Position numbers and translations under genes: made by a program. The notes under the pieces are model-generated. The model saw only the letters and a program-made list of their open reading frames with translations, was not told the origin of the DNA and made no database searches. This document shows positions 39,887 to 51,390 of a stretch of DNA of 64,000 bases, one piece after another. Origin of the DNA: Caprimulgus europaeus (Eukaryota; Chordata; Aves; Caprimulgiformes; Caprimulgidae); assembly GCA_907165065.1 (NCBI GenBank), contig OU015530.1, positions 45,262,965 to 45,326,964 of the forward strand. Direction: 5' to 3'. Position 1 is the first letter of the stretch. Each line of letters opens with the position of its first letter.

Positions 39887-40862
39887 CCCTGGGCAAAAAG
39901 ACTTTGTTTTGTTTTCGTAAGACCTGGGGCTTAATTTCCAGTTTTGATGAGCTTTCACAGAGATAGGAAGAAGGAGTAAGGGAAATGTAAAAAGCCTGGG
40001 GTAATCACAGAAGATAAACAGTGCTCATATGTAGTCCTGCATAAACACTTGCATCAAATGCAAAAGAATCTAGAGATCTAAGGTTGAGATAACCACATTG
40101 GGAGAGCAAGGAAACAATAAAAGTGATGTGCTATTTTGGTAGCATGGATGCAAATATATGAGAGTTTTGAAAAATTGGTAGTGTAGTGGAATTTGGGAAC
40201 AAGTAAATTCAATGGATTTTAACCTTGATAGGGAAAATATCATTCATAGAGGTTTGTATAAGATGTGATAGATTAAAATTTTTAACCTGGTAAATGTTTT
40301 TTAGGGTGTTTTGGTTTTTTTTTTTAGAAGTTGTCACAGCAAGCAAAGTTCCAAGTTTTTGTAATCTTGACCTTTAAAACACTTTGGCCCTTAGACTTAA
40401 CTTGTTTACATTCAGCTGCAATAACTACTCTTTTTAATCACATCCAGTCTTGGAAACCCATCTATCTACAGAGGGTTGCATATATGTTTTATAATACTTA
40501 ATTCTTCTATAATTACTTATAACAAGCTGTGTTCCTGTGCTTAGCAATGGCTTTGGGGCATGGTAGGAAGAAACTGATGGTAAATGAATAATTCCCGACT
40601 TTCTGTGTACAAACTTCTGAAGCTGCTTTATCTGTTTTAATGCAAAAGCAGCCCTTAGAACTGAAGTCTAATCCCAGAGATGTGTTGATGCAAATTATTT
40701 GCATGCCAAAAAGAGCCACTTGTGTGAAGAAGGATAAAAATGTGGGCCTCAAGATGGATTTTGTTTTACAACAATTGCTTAAGTATGTAAACTTGGTCTT
40801 ATTAAAAAGAATGAGAAAAATCTGTATATTCCATTGGATAATCATAAATGTTTTTGTGTTAT

Positions 40863-40893
40863 TCTTTCTTTCTTTCTTTCTTTCTTTCTTTCC
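40863..40893 (+). repeat. (CTTT)n microsatellite forming the 3' splice-site pyrimidine tract
   Basis: About seven uninterrupted CTTT units end two bases before the AG at 40894-40895 of the CCNY exon. The tract therefore doubles as the polypyrimidine tract bound by U2AF2. Unit-number polymorphism would change tract length directly at a constitutive coding exon. Confidence 0.95.
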
Positions 40894-40895
40894 AG

Positions 40896-40970
40896 ATTTG
40901 AACATGGAATTCAACCCATCAGATCATCCACGGGCCAGTACGATATTTCTCAGTAAATCGCAAACAGATG
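40896..40970 (+). CDS. CCNY: CCNY (cyclin Y) internal coding exon, about human residues 52-76
   Basis: Seen: a 75-nt exon between a TTTCCAG acceptor and a GTAGGT donor. Its open frame completes a split Asp codon, then reads [20 protein letters not shown] and ends in KSQTD plus one base. Recalled CCNY has this exact sequence, whereas the paralogue CCNYL1 has MESN in place of MEFN, so CCNY is preferred. Cyclin Y is a membrane-anchored cyclin that recruits CDK14 and CDK16; with CDK14 it promotes LRP6 phosphorylation in Wnt signalling. This segment belongs to the unstructured, phosphorylation-rich N-terminal region before the cyclin box. The exon is phase 1-1, so skipping it would keep the frame. 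The in-frame ATG at 40904 matches human Met55 and has a good Kozak context (A at -3, G at +4), so it could start an N-terminally shortened protein. The polypyrimidine tract is a (CTTT)n microsatellite. Confidence 0.96.
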
Positions 40971-41984
40971 GTAGGTTACTGAATTTTTTACAGTATTTGC
41001 TATATTGCAGTTATCTCTAAACCCCTTCTTAGAATGCATGTAATAGTCTTAGGTATATAATTCCTCTCCCCAAAAAATAAGCTTTTACAGGTATTATGTT
41101 AGAGTTGAAAGAAGTCACACTTTGAGTTAATTATTTTGTCAGACCATTACCAGAAGGTACAGGTTTGAGTCCCATCGTGTCCAGAGATTTCCTATTAGTT
41201 GTTATATCGAAACTATAAATATAGATAAAGCTTAATGTAACTGTATTTTTTAAATATTTTCCCTAAATAAAAAATTTTCCATGTAACTGTTTATTGTTTT
41301 TTTTAAGAACTTTCAACTTTAAACCAAGCTTTTGGGAAATGTGTGGCGAGTATTTTCTTGAGAAAATGCCAGTTCACATTAGCTGAGAAGACAGTCCAGA
41401 GTTTCCTCCAATATAGCTGATACTTTAATGGGGCTTACTACTAGATTTTAATAAAAAAAAAAACCCCTCATCCCACCCAAACATTCTCTCTTCTTCTTTC
41501 ACTATGGATTTGATATAAACATATATTTGTTTGGACTATTTTTTTTATTAATAGCCAAAATGATCCCTCTGGAATGACATCTGTTAAGCAAGCCTCTTGA
41601 TAGTGTTAGTAGAATAGAAGCCATTTATTCTGGCTCTTTCATTCCCTGTTGGACATGTATGACGTTGTTTTAGGAGTATGAATAATCAATGCAAAACACA
41701 TTATTTTCTACCAAGATTTTTAAAGTAGTTTCTACATTGTAATTCTGACTGTGCAGTATGAATTATTTGTCCTTCTTTCTGCTGCTTATAAATGCTGGTT
41801 TTGATTTACATAGTAAATTGCAGTGCCAAACACATAACTTAAAAATAATTTATTTTTTTTACTTACTGAATATTTTTTGCTAGTTTTTGAGTATGACTAG
41901 AACAAAGAGGCTATACATTTAGGCCCCAAGTGAAGAGTTGATTATGTGAGTACCTCTTTTACCCTTCAGATTGTCCTTCTGAAT

Positions 41985-42165
41985 TCAGCCCTGGTTCTGT
42001 CACTGCCTTATTATGTGGTTTTGAATGTGATTTACCATTCTAATCTGGTTTAGTAGTCTGTAAGATTAATATCATAATATTGCCATAGCACACTGTATTA
42101 TGAAGATTGATGTCTATTTTATAATGTTTTTATAGTGTTTTGAGACTGTATAATCCCATATGAAT
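41985..42165 (+). repeat. MIR/L2-like ancient repeat tail, sense
   Basis: GGTTCTGTCACTGCCTTATT, then AGTAGTCTGTAAGATTAATA and TAATGTTTTTATAGTGTTTT resemble, in the right order, the core and 3' tail of MIR/L2-type elements (the tail consensus ends in a GTAAAGCGCTTTGAG-like sequence). Heavily decayed. Confidence 0.4.
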
Positions 42166-43797
42166 GCTACATTTCTCATTACAGCTTGTAGAAAAAAAGG
42201 ACAAAAGTCCAACAACTAAAATTTTGACCAGACCTGATGATTAATCTTACTTGTAGTAGTAGTGGTTAATTTATTACAGTCTGTAGTTAATTCTAAGCAT
42301 TATTTTTAAAATGACAGTATATACCCATGCTAGAGTTGGTCTATGGAACTTTAGTTTAAGTAATATGAAGAACATATTTTTGAGTGAGAACAGTGAATTT
42401 AGTGAAACAATAAAGAAACATTATCAACAGGAGTGTAAGATCTGTTCAGCTTGTTCCTTGATCATGATGGAACAAATCCAAAGTCTATCTTGCTTGTACA
42501 AAAGAAAAAAGATTCTGCAAACATTTATCTGCTGATGTATTACCGAGAACAGTCTCATTCTGGTGGGACAAGTCACAGTAGTAAGCATTTTGCTCATCTG
42601 TACTTTGGGCCCATTGTGGAACCAAGTGAGCTGTAGGAGTTCTCACTCTATTTAAGGATGTTGTTGAGCTGAGGGACATCAGGACTCAAGGTTTCATCCA
42701 GGATCTATCTGTGACTCTTGAGCATTCACCACGTGCTTCTACAGCAGGAAAGGACCACGTCCATAACTACGTGCTAGAGTGACTTGGCAACATTACCTTC
42801 AGGCAATTCCACATTTGGCTTCCTAGTAGTTCTGTACTGTTTCAGCCACACTGGTAATCTTGTAGTACTGTCCTGGCATAGGAGCGGTACTTGAGCTGCT
42901 TGTGATCAACATGTGAGTGAAGAGCAACAAACTGACTACCTGAAATATAATGAGACAGGACGTGGCATCTCTGGATGTTACGTGGTCTGAATTTCCCATT
43001 GTTCTGTGAAGCTTGCATGCCATGCTAAACATCTACATCTGTCCTGTCCCTCTTAGTTGGTAGTGGGAATGCATCCTTAATTATCTGAGTGTTCAATGAA
43101 TCTGTAGAAAAGTTGAAGACAGAATAAATATTCATTTGATTCCTAATTAAAGTAGCTTTTCTAAACATTTCCAACTTTGTGCGAGTTTTCTAGGTGCTGA
43201 ATCTTACATGTGTAATTCTCCCAGTTTAGGGAGCTAGTAAAGAATATCACCTTTTTCTCTCTTTAACTTCTGTGAGTGCTTTGTGCAAGTTCTCCCTTGT
43301 TTGCTGTTTTTAAACAGGATGGCTTAGGTGACTGAAAAGCCATGCACTCTTTAGTGTGTGGTTGTGGTTAAGCCAAGGCTTCCAAACCTTAGCACTCCAA
43401 TAATGTAACTTCCTTTCCTTATAATAGCACGAGTGCAATGGGTGCTACTTCAGTGTGCTGGTAATGGTCTTTCCTATAAGTGAGTTACAGCTGTCCACCT
43501 CTTCTAACTTACTGGCTGAATTTTGCAGTATTAGTGCAACAAAGGGCTTCAGACAAAGAAAATTGTGTTTATATAGTGGATAGAAGTGAAGTTCGCTGCA
43601 CTTAGTCTTTAACGTTAACTAGGACCAGTCTCCTGTCTCCAATCAAACAAAAAGGAATGAATTACAAGCCCCCAGAATGCGAGACTTTTTACTGATGTAA
43701 TCCTCAAGGATCTTGTCTTTGATCCTGATATGGGTAACATTAAGATAGCCTATAGAAATTGCACAAAGAAAGTTTCTGTTCCAGCTCAATGAAAAAT

Positions 43798-43857
43798 ACA
43801 TATACACACATATATATGCACAAACATGTACATACATGTATGTTAAGTGTGTGTGTA
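43798..43857 (+). repeat. alternating purine-pyrimidine AC/AT-rich tract
   Basis: ACATATACACACATATATAT, then ACATGTACATACATGTATG and GTGTGTGTAT. The composition is compatible with Z-DNA or cruciform formation, but the repeat units are imperfect. Confidence 0.6.
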
Positions 43858-46446
43858 TTTTCTCACTCCCTTTTATTTCAGGATAATATATTTTCCTACT
43901 ATTGCGAAAGTTCAACAATAACCAATGAAAGTGCCTGCAGAAATAGGGGCAGGTCATTGGCCTTAAATGAGGAAAACTAAGACAATTTGGCAGCATCTCA
44001 GTCTCCACTTGAAGAGTTCCATTCCAGCTTTGAAGTTTTAAAATGTTACAAAGAACCTAGGAGTTTAGTTGTTCAAACTGACTCTAAATCTATCCAGCTT
44101 TATTTCATCAAAACCCCATGCTTGAAAGCCGAAAGCCTGGAGTTGCAGTTAGGAGTTTATGCTACAAAATAACTGTTTATTATAACAGTACAGTCTGGTC
44201 TGCTGAAGACCATACTGTGCTGCGTGAGCAGTGCAAAGCGTCTTTAAAATGACCGAAGCCAAGTGTTGGAATTACCACTTTATAATCGTTTTAGCTTGGC
44301 AGAAGTGGCCTTTTTCCTTGTGCAATAATTGTCTTTCCCTTGTTTGAAGGGAGGGTTGTGATCACAAAAGAGAGCAGTTGTGGCAAAATGAGTTTCTACT
44401 ATGCCCAATTCCCATCGGCATATGTTCTGGAAAGAGTTGAGCCTGACGCTATGGCAGAGTGGGCCAGAAGCACAAAGGCACAGCTGCCTTCTCGTAGTCC
44501 CTCACCAGAGAATCCAGGCTGACTGAATTTCTGGTTTATGAGGAAAATAAGGGAAAGGTGATCAATGTGGTGCTTAGAAGAATGTGCAGCACAAGCAGTG
44601 CTTGAGCAGGGAGAAGTGAGGATCTTCTGAAGATTGAAATAGCAAATGAGAATGAGCTATGAGTGATGTTCTTGCTTTGGTAAATTTTACTTTCATGGTG
44701 AATTGAATAATATAATGGATACAAGGGAAAATACAGAAGAGAAAAACTAAGATAGGGGAAAAAAAGGTGATTAAAATGGAATTTGGAGTGTATGTGCAGA
44801 CTGTCTTTATAGGATTTTGTCTGTAAGAACTTTGTATGCAGTATAATTGTTTGTGATTAAAACACTGTTAAATACTTAACTATGTTCAAAATTTTGCAGT
44901 TAACAGGTGTTACTTTTCAGTTATGTGCTCTGTTAGGTTTACATGTAGCTTATCAGAATTGTTTACTGCCTGTACATTGCAGTCTGCAGTACTAGACAAA
45001 TACTTTGCCTATTCTTAGAAGTGAGTATCTACCGTAATTTTGTTGTTTCCCTTTAGATTACTTATGTCCCTTGCTGGTGATAAATGCAGTGTGTGGAACT
45101 TAAGTGTAGTGCAGTGTTTTAGCAGGATTTCAAGCAGTTTAACTGTTTACAAGACTATCAGAATTTTCCTGCTGTTCCTGTTTAATTCTGTTTCTAATAC
45201 AATGTCCATAATTGTGGATCTGAGCATGTATAAGTGACATGGCTAACATCTGTCATGTGTGATTCTCCTTTCTGCTCCCTGGGAGGAAAATTATGTAAGG
45301 ATTTTTTTTAAAGTTTTTCCTTTTTTTTTTTTTCATTTTATGTCTGCATTAAACACAATTATTTCACAGTATTTGCACATGCAGCCTTTTTTATGTGAGA
45401 TTGCTTGCTTATAAAAAATCACAAATAATGGCTTCTCATCCAACAGGGAATGGACAGGCTATCCCACCATTATGAACACTCTTATTTTGCTAAGTGCATT
45501 GGATTGCATAGCTTTCAAATCATGATGCACCGAAGTGCATTTAATCACCTACAGAATGAAACCATTACTATTTTTATCCTGCAGTTTGATTTATGTGTTA
45601 GTTGCCTCCAGACTTGTGTCCTAAATGCTGTGGTATTTTCACTGGAACAGAGCTCCACAGGCTCTCTGTGGGGTGAGTTAATTGGGAAAGTGTTTTAAAA
45701 AATTAAAGAGAGTATATTTAATCAGCTGTAATAAGCATTTGCCTGACAATTAAGACTCTATAGATCTATCTCCCTTGTTGTTGCTGTTTACTTTCTGAAT
45801 ATTTTGGCTAATTGTGGCTTTGACTTGCAACCCTTGCTTGTGGTGGCTGGGTCATACTCACCAAAGTAATACGTTTTCATTGTTATATCCAGCATGAGTA
45901 ATGGTTTCAGGCTTGCACCTGATCGTTACAGAGGCAGTGATATAATGCATATGGTTTCAAGGCTCCTCTATGGGAGTTAGTGCACAGTAAGCTGTGATGA
46001 GAATCTGCTAACTCCATGGTGTAGCTGTTTAGGTGCTTTCATAGCTGCAAGGTAGTGCAGGCCACTTTGCAGCAAGGGGCCTTGCACAAAAGTACTGGTG
46101 GTTCAGAAGTGCCAGCACAGAGAACTGGTGAAGGATGGCTAATCCGTTGCTAAAATGGACTGTAGCTTGTTGCATATTAACTTTCCCACGCAGACCAGCG
46201 CCTGGTGAAGTACCCAAATGGATGAGAATTTTAATCCATCACCACACTAGTGAGTGTAAATGCATTTATGCATACAGATATATGTTCCTTCTGTGTTTAA
46301 TATATAAGTATACTTGACTAGTACAAAAGCAATGATAATGTTGCACATAGATAGCCTCCTGCTCTTTTTATAATGAATGGTATATAAGAAGCTTAATGGG
46401 GAAAAATAGTCATGTAATATTTCTATCATATTTTGTGTTTTTGCAG

Positions 46447-46481
46447 TGAGAGAAAAACGCAAGAGTCTCTATATAAACCAC
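46447..46481 (+). CDS. CCNY: CCNY internal coding exon, about human residues 77-88
   Basis: Seen: a 35-nt exon with a TTGCAG acceptor and a strong GTAAGT donor. With the last base of the preceding exon it reads VREKRKSLYINH, ending exactly on a codon boundary (phase 1-0). The recalled human protein has Phe where this sequence has Tyr, a conservative change; CCNYL1 has a different stretch after the KRKS motif, which supports CCNY. The basic KRKS element contains Ser83 in human numbering, a likely basophilic-kinase site, and is part of the regulatory tail upstream of the cyclin box. The exon is very short and asymmetric, so skipping it would shift the frame and truncate the protein. It lies between introns of 5.5 kb and 10.7 kb. 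Confidence 0.95.
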
Positions 46482-49400
46482 GTAAGTGAAAATGCCTCGC
46501 TATGCAGCTTTCTCCTTGTTGTCTATATTATACAGTAAATAAGAGTTATCACACATGATTTCCATATTGGTGAGAGAGTGCTGATGCTTCAAATGTCTGT
46601 TCTGCATCAGGATCCAGAAGTACAGGTCTTGGCTATTGAGTTAGTGGAACAGATCTGTTGGTTTGAAGATGGTATCGTGCTCGCAACCGATGTACACAGG
46701 TGACTGGTACCTGAGACAAAGAGCTGCGCACATTAGTGTGATTTTTCAAATTATTACAGAAACTCTCAAAACTTTAAATTACATTTGTATGCAAGTGTAC
46801 TTTGGTAGAGAGCTGCAGCATTTGATATTTACACAGACATTCTGAAGTGCCTGACCAGTGTTGGTGCAATGTAAATGTGGATTGACGCATGGTACATGCT
46901 GAATATGAAGATGGTGTTTTGATATGCTTGTGTACCCCGGGCATTTTTCATTTCAGTTCTTTTCTATTTGAATCAAATTCTCAGTGAAGCTGAGAGCAAA
47001 TCCCCTGTAGCCTGCTTTGGTGAGAGGACCAGGCTCTTTGCCCCAGTTAGTATTATTCGTGCTACTGAAGCACCTGGATCCAGTGCGGTTCCCACTATGT
47101 TAAGCCTTGTGCTGAAATGTCTGGAGTCACGCCTCAGTAAAATTGAGGAGGGAAGGAACTAATTGTCTCCCAAATGGTATTTGCCTTTAGGGTGAGATGG
47201 GGAGAAATTCTCAAACTTTTCTCTGTCTAGAAATATAGGCCGTAATTTCATGAATCGCTGTTAAGCCAGTACAGCTGCTAAAGAAACAGATGTGGTTTAT
47301 AGCCTCTGCATCCCTTTGTGCTGGGGCAAACATTTGTGCAGCTCCAGGTAAGCTGGATTGAGGCATGAATGCAGATAGATTCAGCACAGCTAAAAGTTAA
47401 AATGGATCTGCTCCTAGTGTGATTCACTTCAGGGCTTGCACCCACAGAAATGGAGGGAGGCATGGAGGCAAGAGTGAGCCGCTGAGTGGGGTGAGAAGGC
47501 AGGACTGCTTCATTTGTTGGCAGAACTGGTTTGTGCTGACTGTTTCTGAAAGTACTGCCTGGCTTCAAAAACAAACTGAGATTTTTCAGTTTCCCAAGAG
47601 ATTTTGAGAAATCGTGAGGTACTGTGAGGCTTTGAAGAGCCTTAAAGTTGGCCCCACAGGTTAGCACGTATTCTCAGTGCTTCTCACCTTTTATTCCCCC
47701 GTAAAACACTTCCATTGTTTACAGTGCATGTGAGGGTGGTTTGCAGTGCAATTGTATTGTTATAAAATTGCTTGTAAAGCTAATGCACTGGGTTCCTGTA
47801 AAGTTAATAATGTGTGCTCTGTAACTTCCAGCATGCTTTTTGCCCTCAAACTTGGAGGGCTCAATGCAAAAAAAATGAGTATGTAGACGCTGTGAAGCAA
47901 GGTATTAATTGAGTTTCTGTGACAGTCCAGTTTGTGTTGTGGATTAAATTCTCATGTGTCCTGAATCTCTTCATGTCATGCAAATGATGTGTTCTGCGTT
48001 AGGCAGACTGTGAGTGGATTCATGTGGTGGACTGATGACTATTACAAATGCTGCTGGAAGCACTCCTGCGAACTCTGGCATAAAATATTTTTAGGTCACG
48101 CTGGGCTTGTTGCAGACAAGGGAAGGATGCTCATATCACTGAGGAGTTATGTTGCTGGGAACTCGGTGTAGCAGCTTATGCAGTTGATACCCTAAGCACT
48201 ATACCTCCTCCTAATTTCTTTTTTTTTTTCCCCAAATATTATTCAAAGCATTGATTAAGGTTACAGCAGTGTAAACTTCCCCCAGTAGTCTGGTTTACTG
48301 CTTCCTTAAGTCTGACTTCTTTGTACTTATAAAGTACTTCTTCAGAATTACAAAGCTAAAAATAACCTTTATGAAGCTGAAGTCCTTACCATGTCTTTCT
48401 CTGTGTGTGTCCTTACAAGTCAGTTAGGTTTTTTAGCCCGTACCCATAGATAAGCGATATTTTCAGATGTGGCAGTGATATTTAATCTGTTGCTTTGCCA
48501 TGTCTGCGAGTATTCATTCAGCATTTCCTAAATATTCAGTCTGCTAAAGCTGACGCACAAACTGGTGATCGTTTTTGAAGTGGTTGCTGTAGATTTTAAC
48601 TGGGTACTGTGTTTAGGGTTGTAGACTGCAGGGAACCATTATAATTTTCCTGGACCACCTTGTTTGAAGAAATTTGAGGAAATAGTTAAATTTTAAAATT
48701 GTTTGTGAGAAATGATGGGTAGTATTTACATGATAAGCAAATTTCTGATATGCTCTACTGGTTGATCAGTTCTTCTGCACCATTTTACAGTGTGTGCTAA
48801 GTGCATAATAACGAGTTATTGCTATTCATCTCTTTCCTTGTTGATGTGAAGTTCTGGGTCCCCACATCTGCTCTGGAGAAACAAGCCAGAGGACGTAAAT
48901 TTTGGAGCATTGTTTTGTGTTCGTTTTACCACTCTTCACCATAATGAAACATTCTTCTCTTCTGTGGTTTTACCATAATGTCATCTTTTTATTTATTTGT
49001 TTTATAAGTCTTTTATACTTATTCTCCTTCTGTGACAAATAACCAAGATGAGCAACAAAACATTTTTACCCTTTTGTGCACTATCTTACTGGTTATTTTG
49101 CAGGCAGAGTTGAACGTCTCCCAGATGATCAGGGTGGCTGTCTAGCAAAAGAAGTATCAAGAAATGTGCTTTTTCTTCTTTAACTGCTTGTCTAGTTCTG
49201 TGTAGTAGTAGATGAGAATTGTGTTTTATACAAATACAGTTTCAAAATGTTATGTATGAAGAAAATTAATTTAATGAATTAATATTGACTCTTTCTCATT
49301 TTAGAATGCACTTTCTCAGCATAACACCAGTGTTCTTTTCCTTTCTTGCTTGTAGAATATCTTAATTGGCTGAATAGTTTCCTTTCATCCCCAAATACAA

Positions 49401-50308
49401 ATCGTGGGTCCCTACTTTGATTTATTGTGCCTTGTCAAAGGCTGGCAGTTGCCAAGTTTCAGATTCACCTTGTCAGTCAGTGTGATGGAAAAAGCCAGCA
49501 GCTATTGGGGGTGGGGAAGGCAAAGGGGAAGGAATGCAAGTGGGGGTGACAGGGTGCTATGGAGAAGTCATCATCTCTCAGTCTTCCCGTGGAGCCCAGG
49601 GAAACAGGTGACAGGTTGGAGGTGGTGCTCGATCCTTTGCAAAACTTCCAGCATCCTTGTCGGTGCTGGAAGTTACCTACCGACAGTGTACCTGGCGTGT
49701 TTGCTTTCTTCCAACCTATTTTAATTTCTAAGCAGTTGCAGCAGACTCTACTTCCCTTTCCTGTTGAACTGGCAGTTGTTTTTTTTTGTTATAGCTTTAA
49801 TGCTGCCTCGGAGTGCACTTGTCTTTTCTTTTAATCTGCTTAGTCAAGCTGCTGAGGGGGATAAAGACGCAGACTGAGATACAGGTGTTTCCTTTTTCAG
49901 AGAGAAGAGATTTCATCAGTACCTTTGCCTGTACAAGGAAAGCAAACAGGAAGACATGTTTTATAGTTTTTGAGGGGGTGGGTGGAGAAAAAGTGAATTT
50001 TTTATTATTGTTTGCAGTAGTTAGTTCTTTATACTAGGTTATTATATTTTGTTTCAGGGGAAAGGAACAGGGCATTGTTTTTCATCAAGTTTTTCTAGAA
50101 ATTTTCCCTTTCAGACAAGATGAAAATGCTGTTTCCAAAGTACTTTCTTCACTTCTTGACAAGATATGCTCTTACAGCTGAATCTGTGTTTATGAGCAGT
50201 AATATCCAGTAAAAATAAAGAAATTTTTTGCATATTGGAATATTTCTGAAGGAAGATAAAGGGAAGGAAAAGGGAAGGGAGGTAAGGGGAAGTAATTTCT
50301 CTCCCACA

Positions 50309-50336
50309 TTTTTTTTATTTTATTTTATTTTATTTT
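50309..50336 (+). repeat. (TTTTA)n microsatellite
   Basis: About five TTTTA units after a T-run. A purine stretch with several G-runs (50261-50290) lies just upstream. Confidence 0.95.
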
Positions 50337-51149
50337 GGAGACTCTTCATCAGCTTTGCAGCAACAGCTTCCTTCCAGCATCATCTTGTTTAGGGATCTGG
50401 ACATGACTTCCACTGTCTGCTACCCAGCAACTGGATGTTCAAATTCCAGCAGACTGATACTGTTTTTATCATTCCAGGTAGAAAAACAAACATCTGTGTA
50501 TAGACCAAAATTTTTTCAGTGTCCTGGGGAAAAGTTCTTGGGCATCATTCATGTCAGAACCCCAGTCCATGTAAGTCACCCTGCAGTGATTCACATCAGG
50601 GGAAGCTTCCGCCTGGAAGCAGCCCTACGATGGGGACTGGTGGAGAACAGAGGGGTCCTTTGCTGTACGTGGTGTGTCACAAGCAATTTCTGTGAGGCTT
50701 TTTGCATGCTTGAAATGATATATAGTGTTTGCTCCTGTGTAGTCCTCAAATTTTCTTGTCAGAGTGGATAAAGAGGCTGTTCAGCTTCTCTATTGTAAAA
50801 CTACTAGGCATGTGACTGGTAGTCACATACTTTCAGCTACTGATTGTAAGAGTAAATAAGATACATGTTGAAATGGGAACATAGTCTGAAAAGTAATTTA
50901 ATCTGTGAAAAGTGCAAAGCACAACATAAAATATGAAATGTTGTTTTTAAGTGGACTGCCTGGGCTGGCTGTTGTAAAGGTTTATAATTGCTGTCCAAAT
51001 GCCTTAAGTTATTTTAATCAACATTCCTTACTCAGAAAAACAAGATAAACTGAAAGATAGATTAGAGGCTTCACAAGTGCTCTTGGGAGCTCTCTTAGAG
51101 ATTGCTTAATGTGGTCTTTGCTCCTCTCCATTGCAAGATCGCAAAAAAA

Positions 51150-51390
51150 CATGTCTAGAGGGGCCTTTATAGGCTATCTGACCCATCTAGCACATTCCCT
51201 GTACTGATGCCATTCCTAACAAATGCTGTTTCAGAGGCTTTTGAGGCTTCCAATAAGTTAGAATGAACAGGTTTTCTTTAGTGGGTTACCTAAACTTACT
51301 GTTTGCAATTTTTTTTCTAATGTCTTTCAGCCCTTGCTTCTTTTCCTGACCTCAAGGGTGAAGAATTTTACCTCTCCTGTCAGCCTCAAG
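51150..51390 (-). mobile_element. ancient CR1-type LINE 3' fragment, antisense
   Basis: The series GGGGCCTTTATAGGCTATCT, AGAGGCTTTTGAGGCTTCCA, TTTTTTTCTAATGTCTTTCA and TTGCTTCTTTTCCTGACCTC follows the order expected in a CR1 3' region read on the opposite strand. Strongly diverged; no open frame. Confidence 0.5.

Larger units (their letters stand above)
26821..40862 (+). other. CCNY: intronic sequence, right part of the long upstream intron
   Basis: It contains the CR1 copies and LTR fragment listed. CpGs are modestly enriched at about 30848-31045 (around ten in 200 bp), and a slightly GC-richer block lies at 38150-38700 with no recognisable gene. Overlapping frames in that block (73-134 codons on both strands) reflect composition. 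A perfect 11-bp hairpin lies at 27607-27635 and is too short to be a miRNA precursor. Confidence 0.6.
40971..46446 (+). other. CCNY: CCNY intron, 5.5 kb
   Basis: Donor GTAGGT, acceptor TTGCAG. It holds the MIR-like relic and the AC/AT tract. A GC-moderate block at 42540-43060 has no identifiable relationship, and nothing else was recognised. Confidence 0.9.

Noticed and set aside
40640..41020. 126-codon + strand frame around the CCNY exon
   Set aside because: Only the part 40896-40970 is coding. The rest is intron read through, including the CTTT microsatellite.
50261..50290. possible G-quadruplex in a purine tract
   Set aside because: One loop is 8 nt, outside the usual limit, and the tract is probably a simple purine-rich repeat.
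50355..50771. 138-codon + strand frame
   Set aside because: No similarity recognised, and it starts inside sequence next to a TTTTA microsatellite. Kept only as a chance frame.
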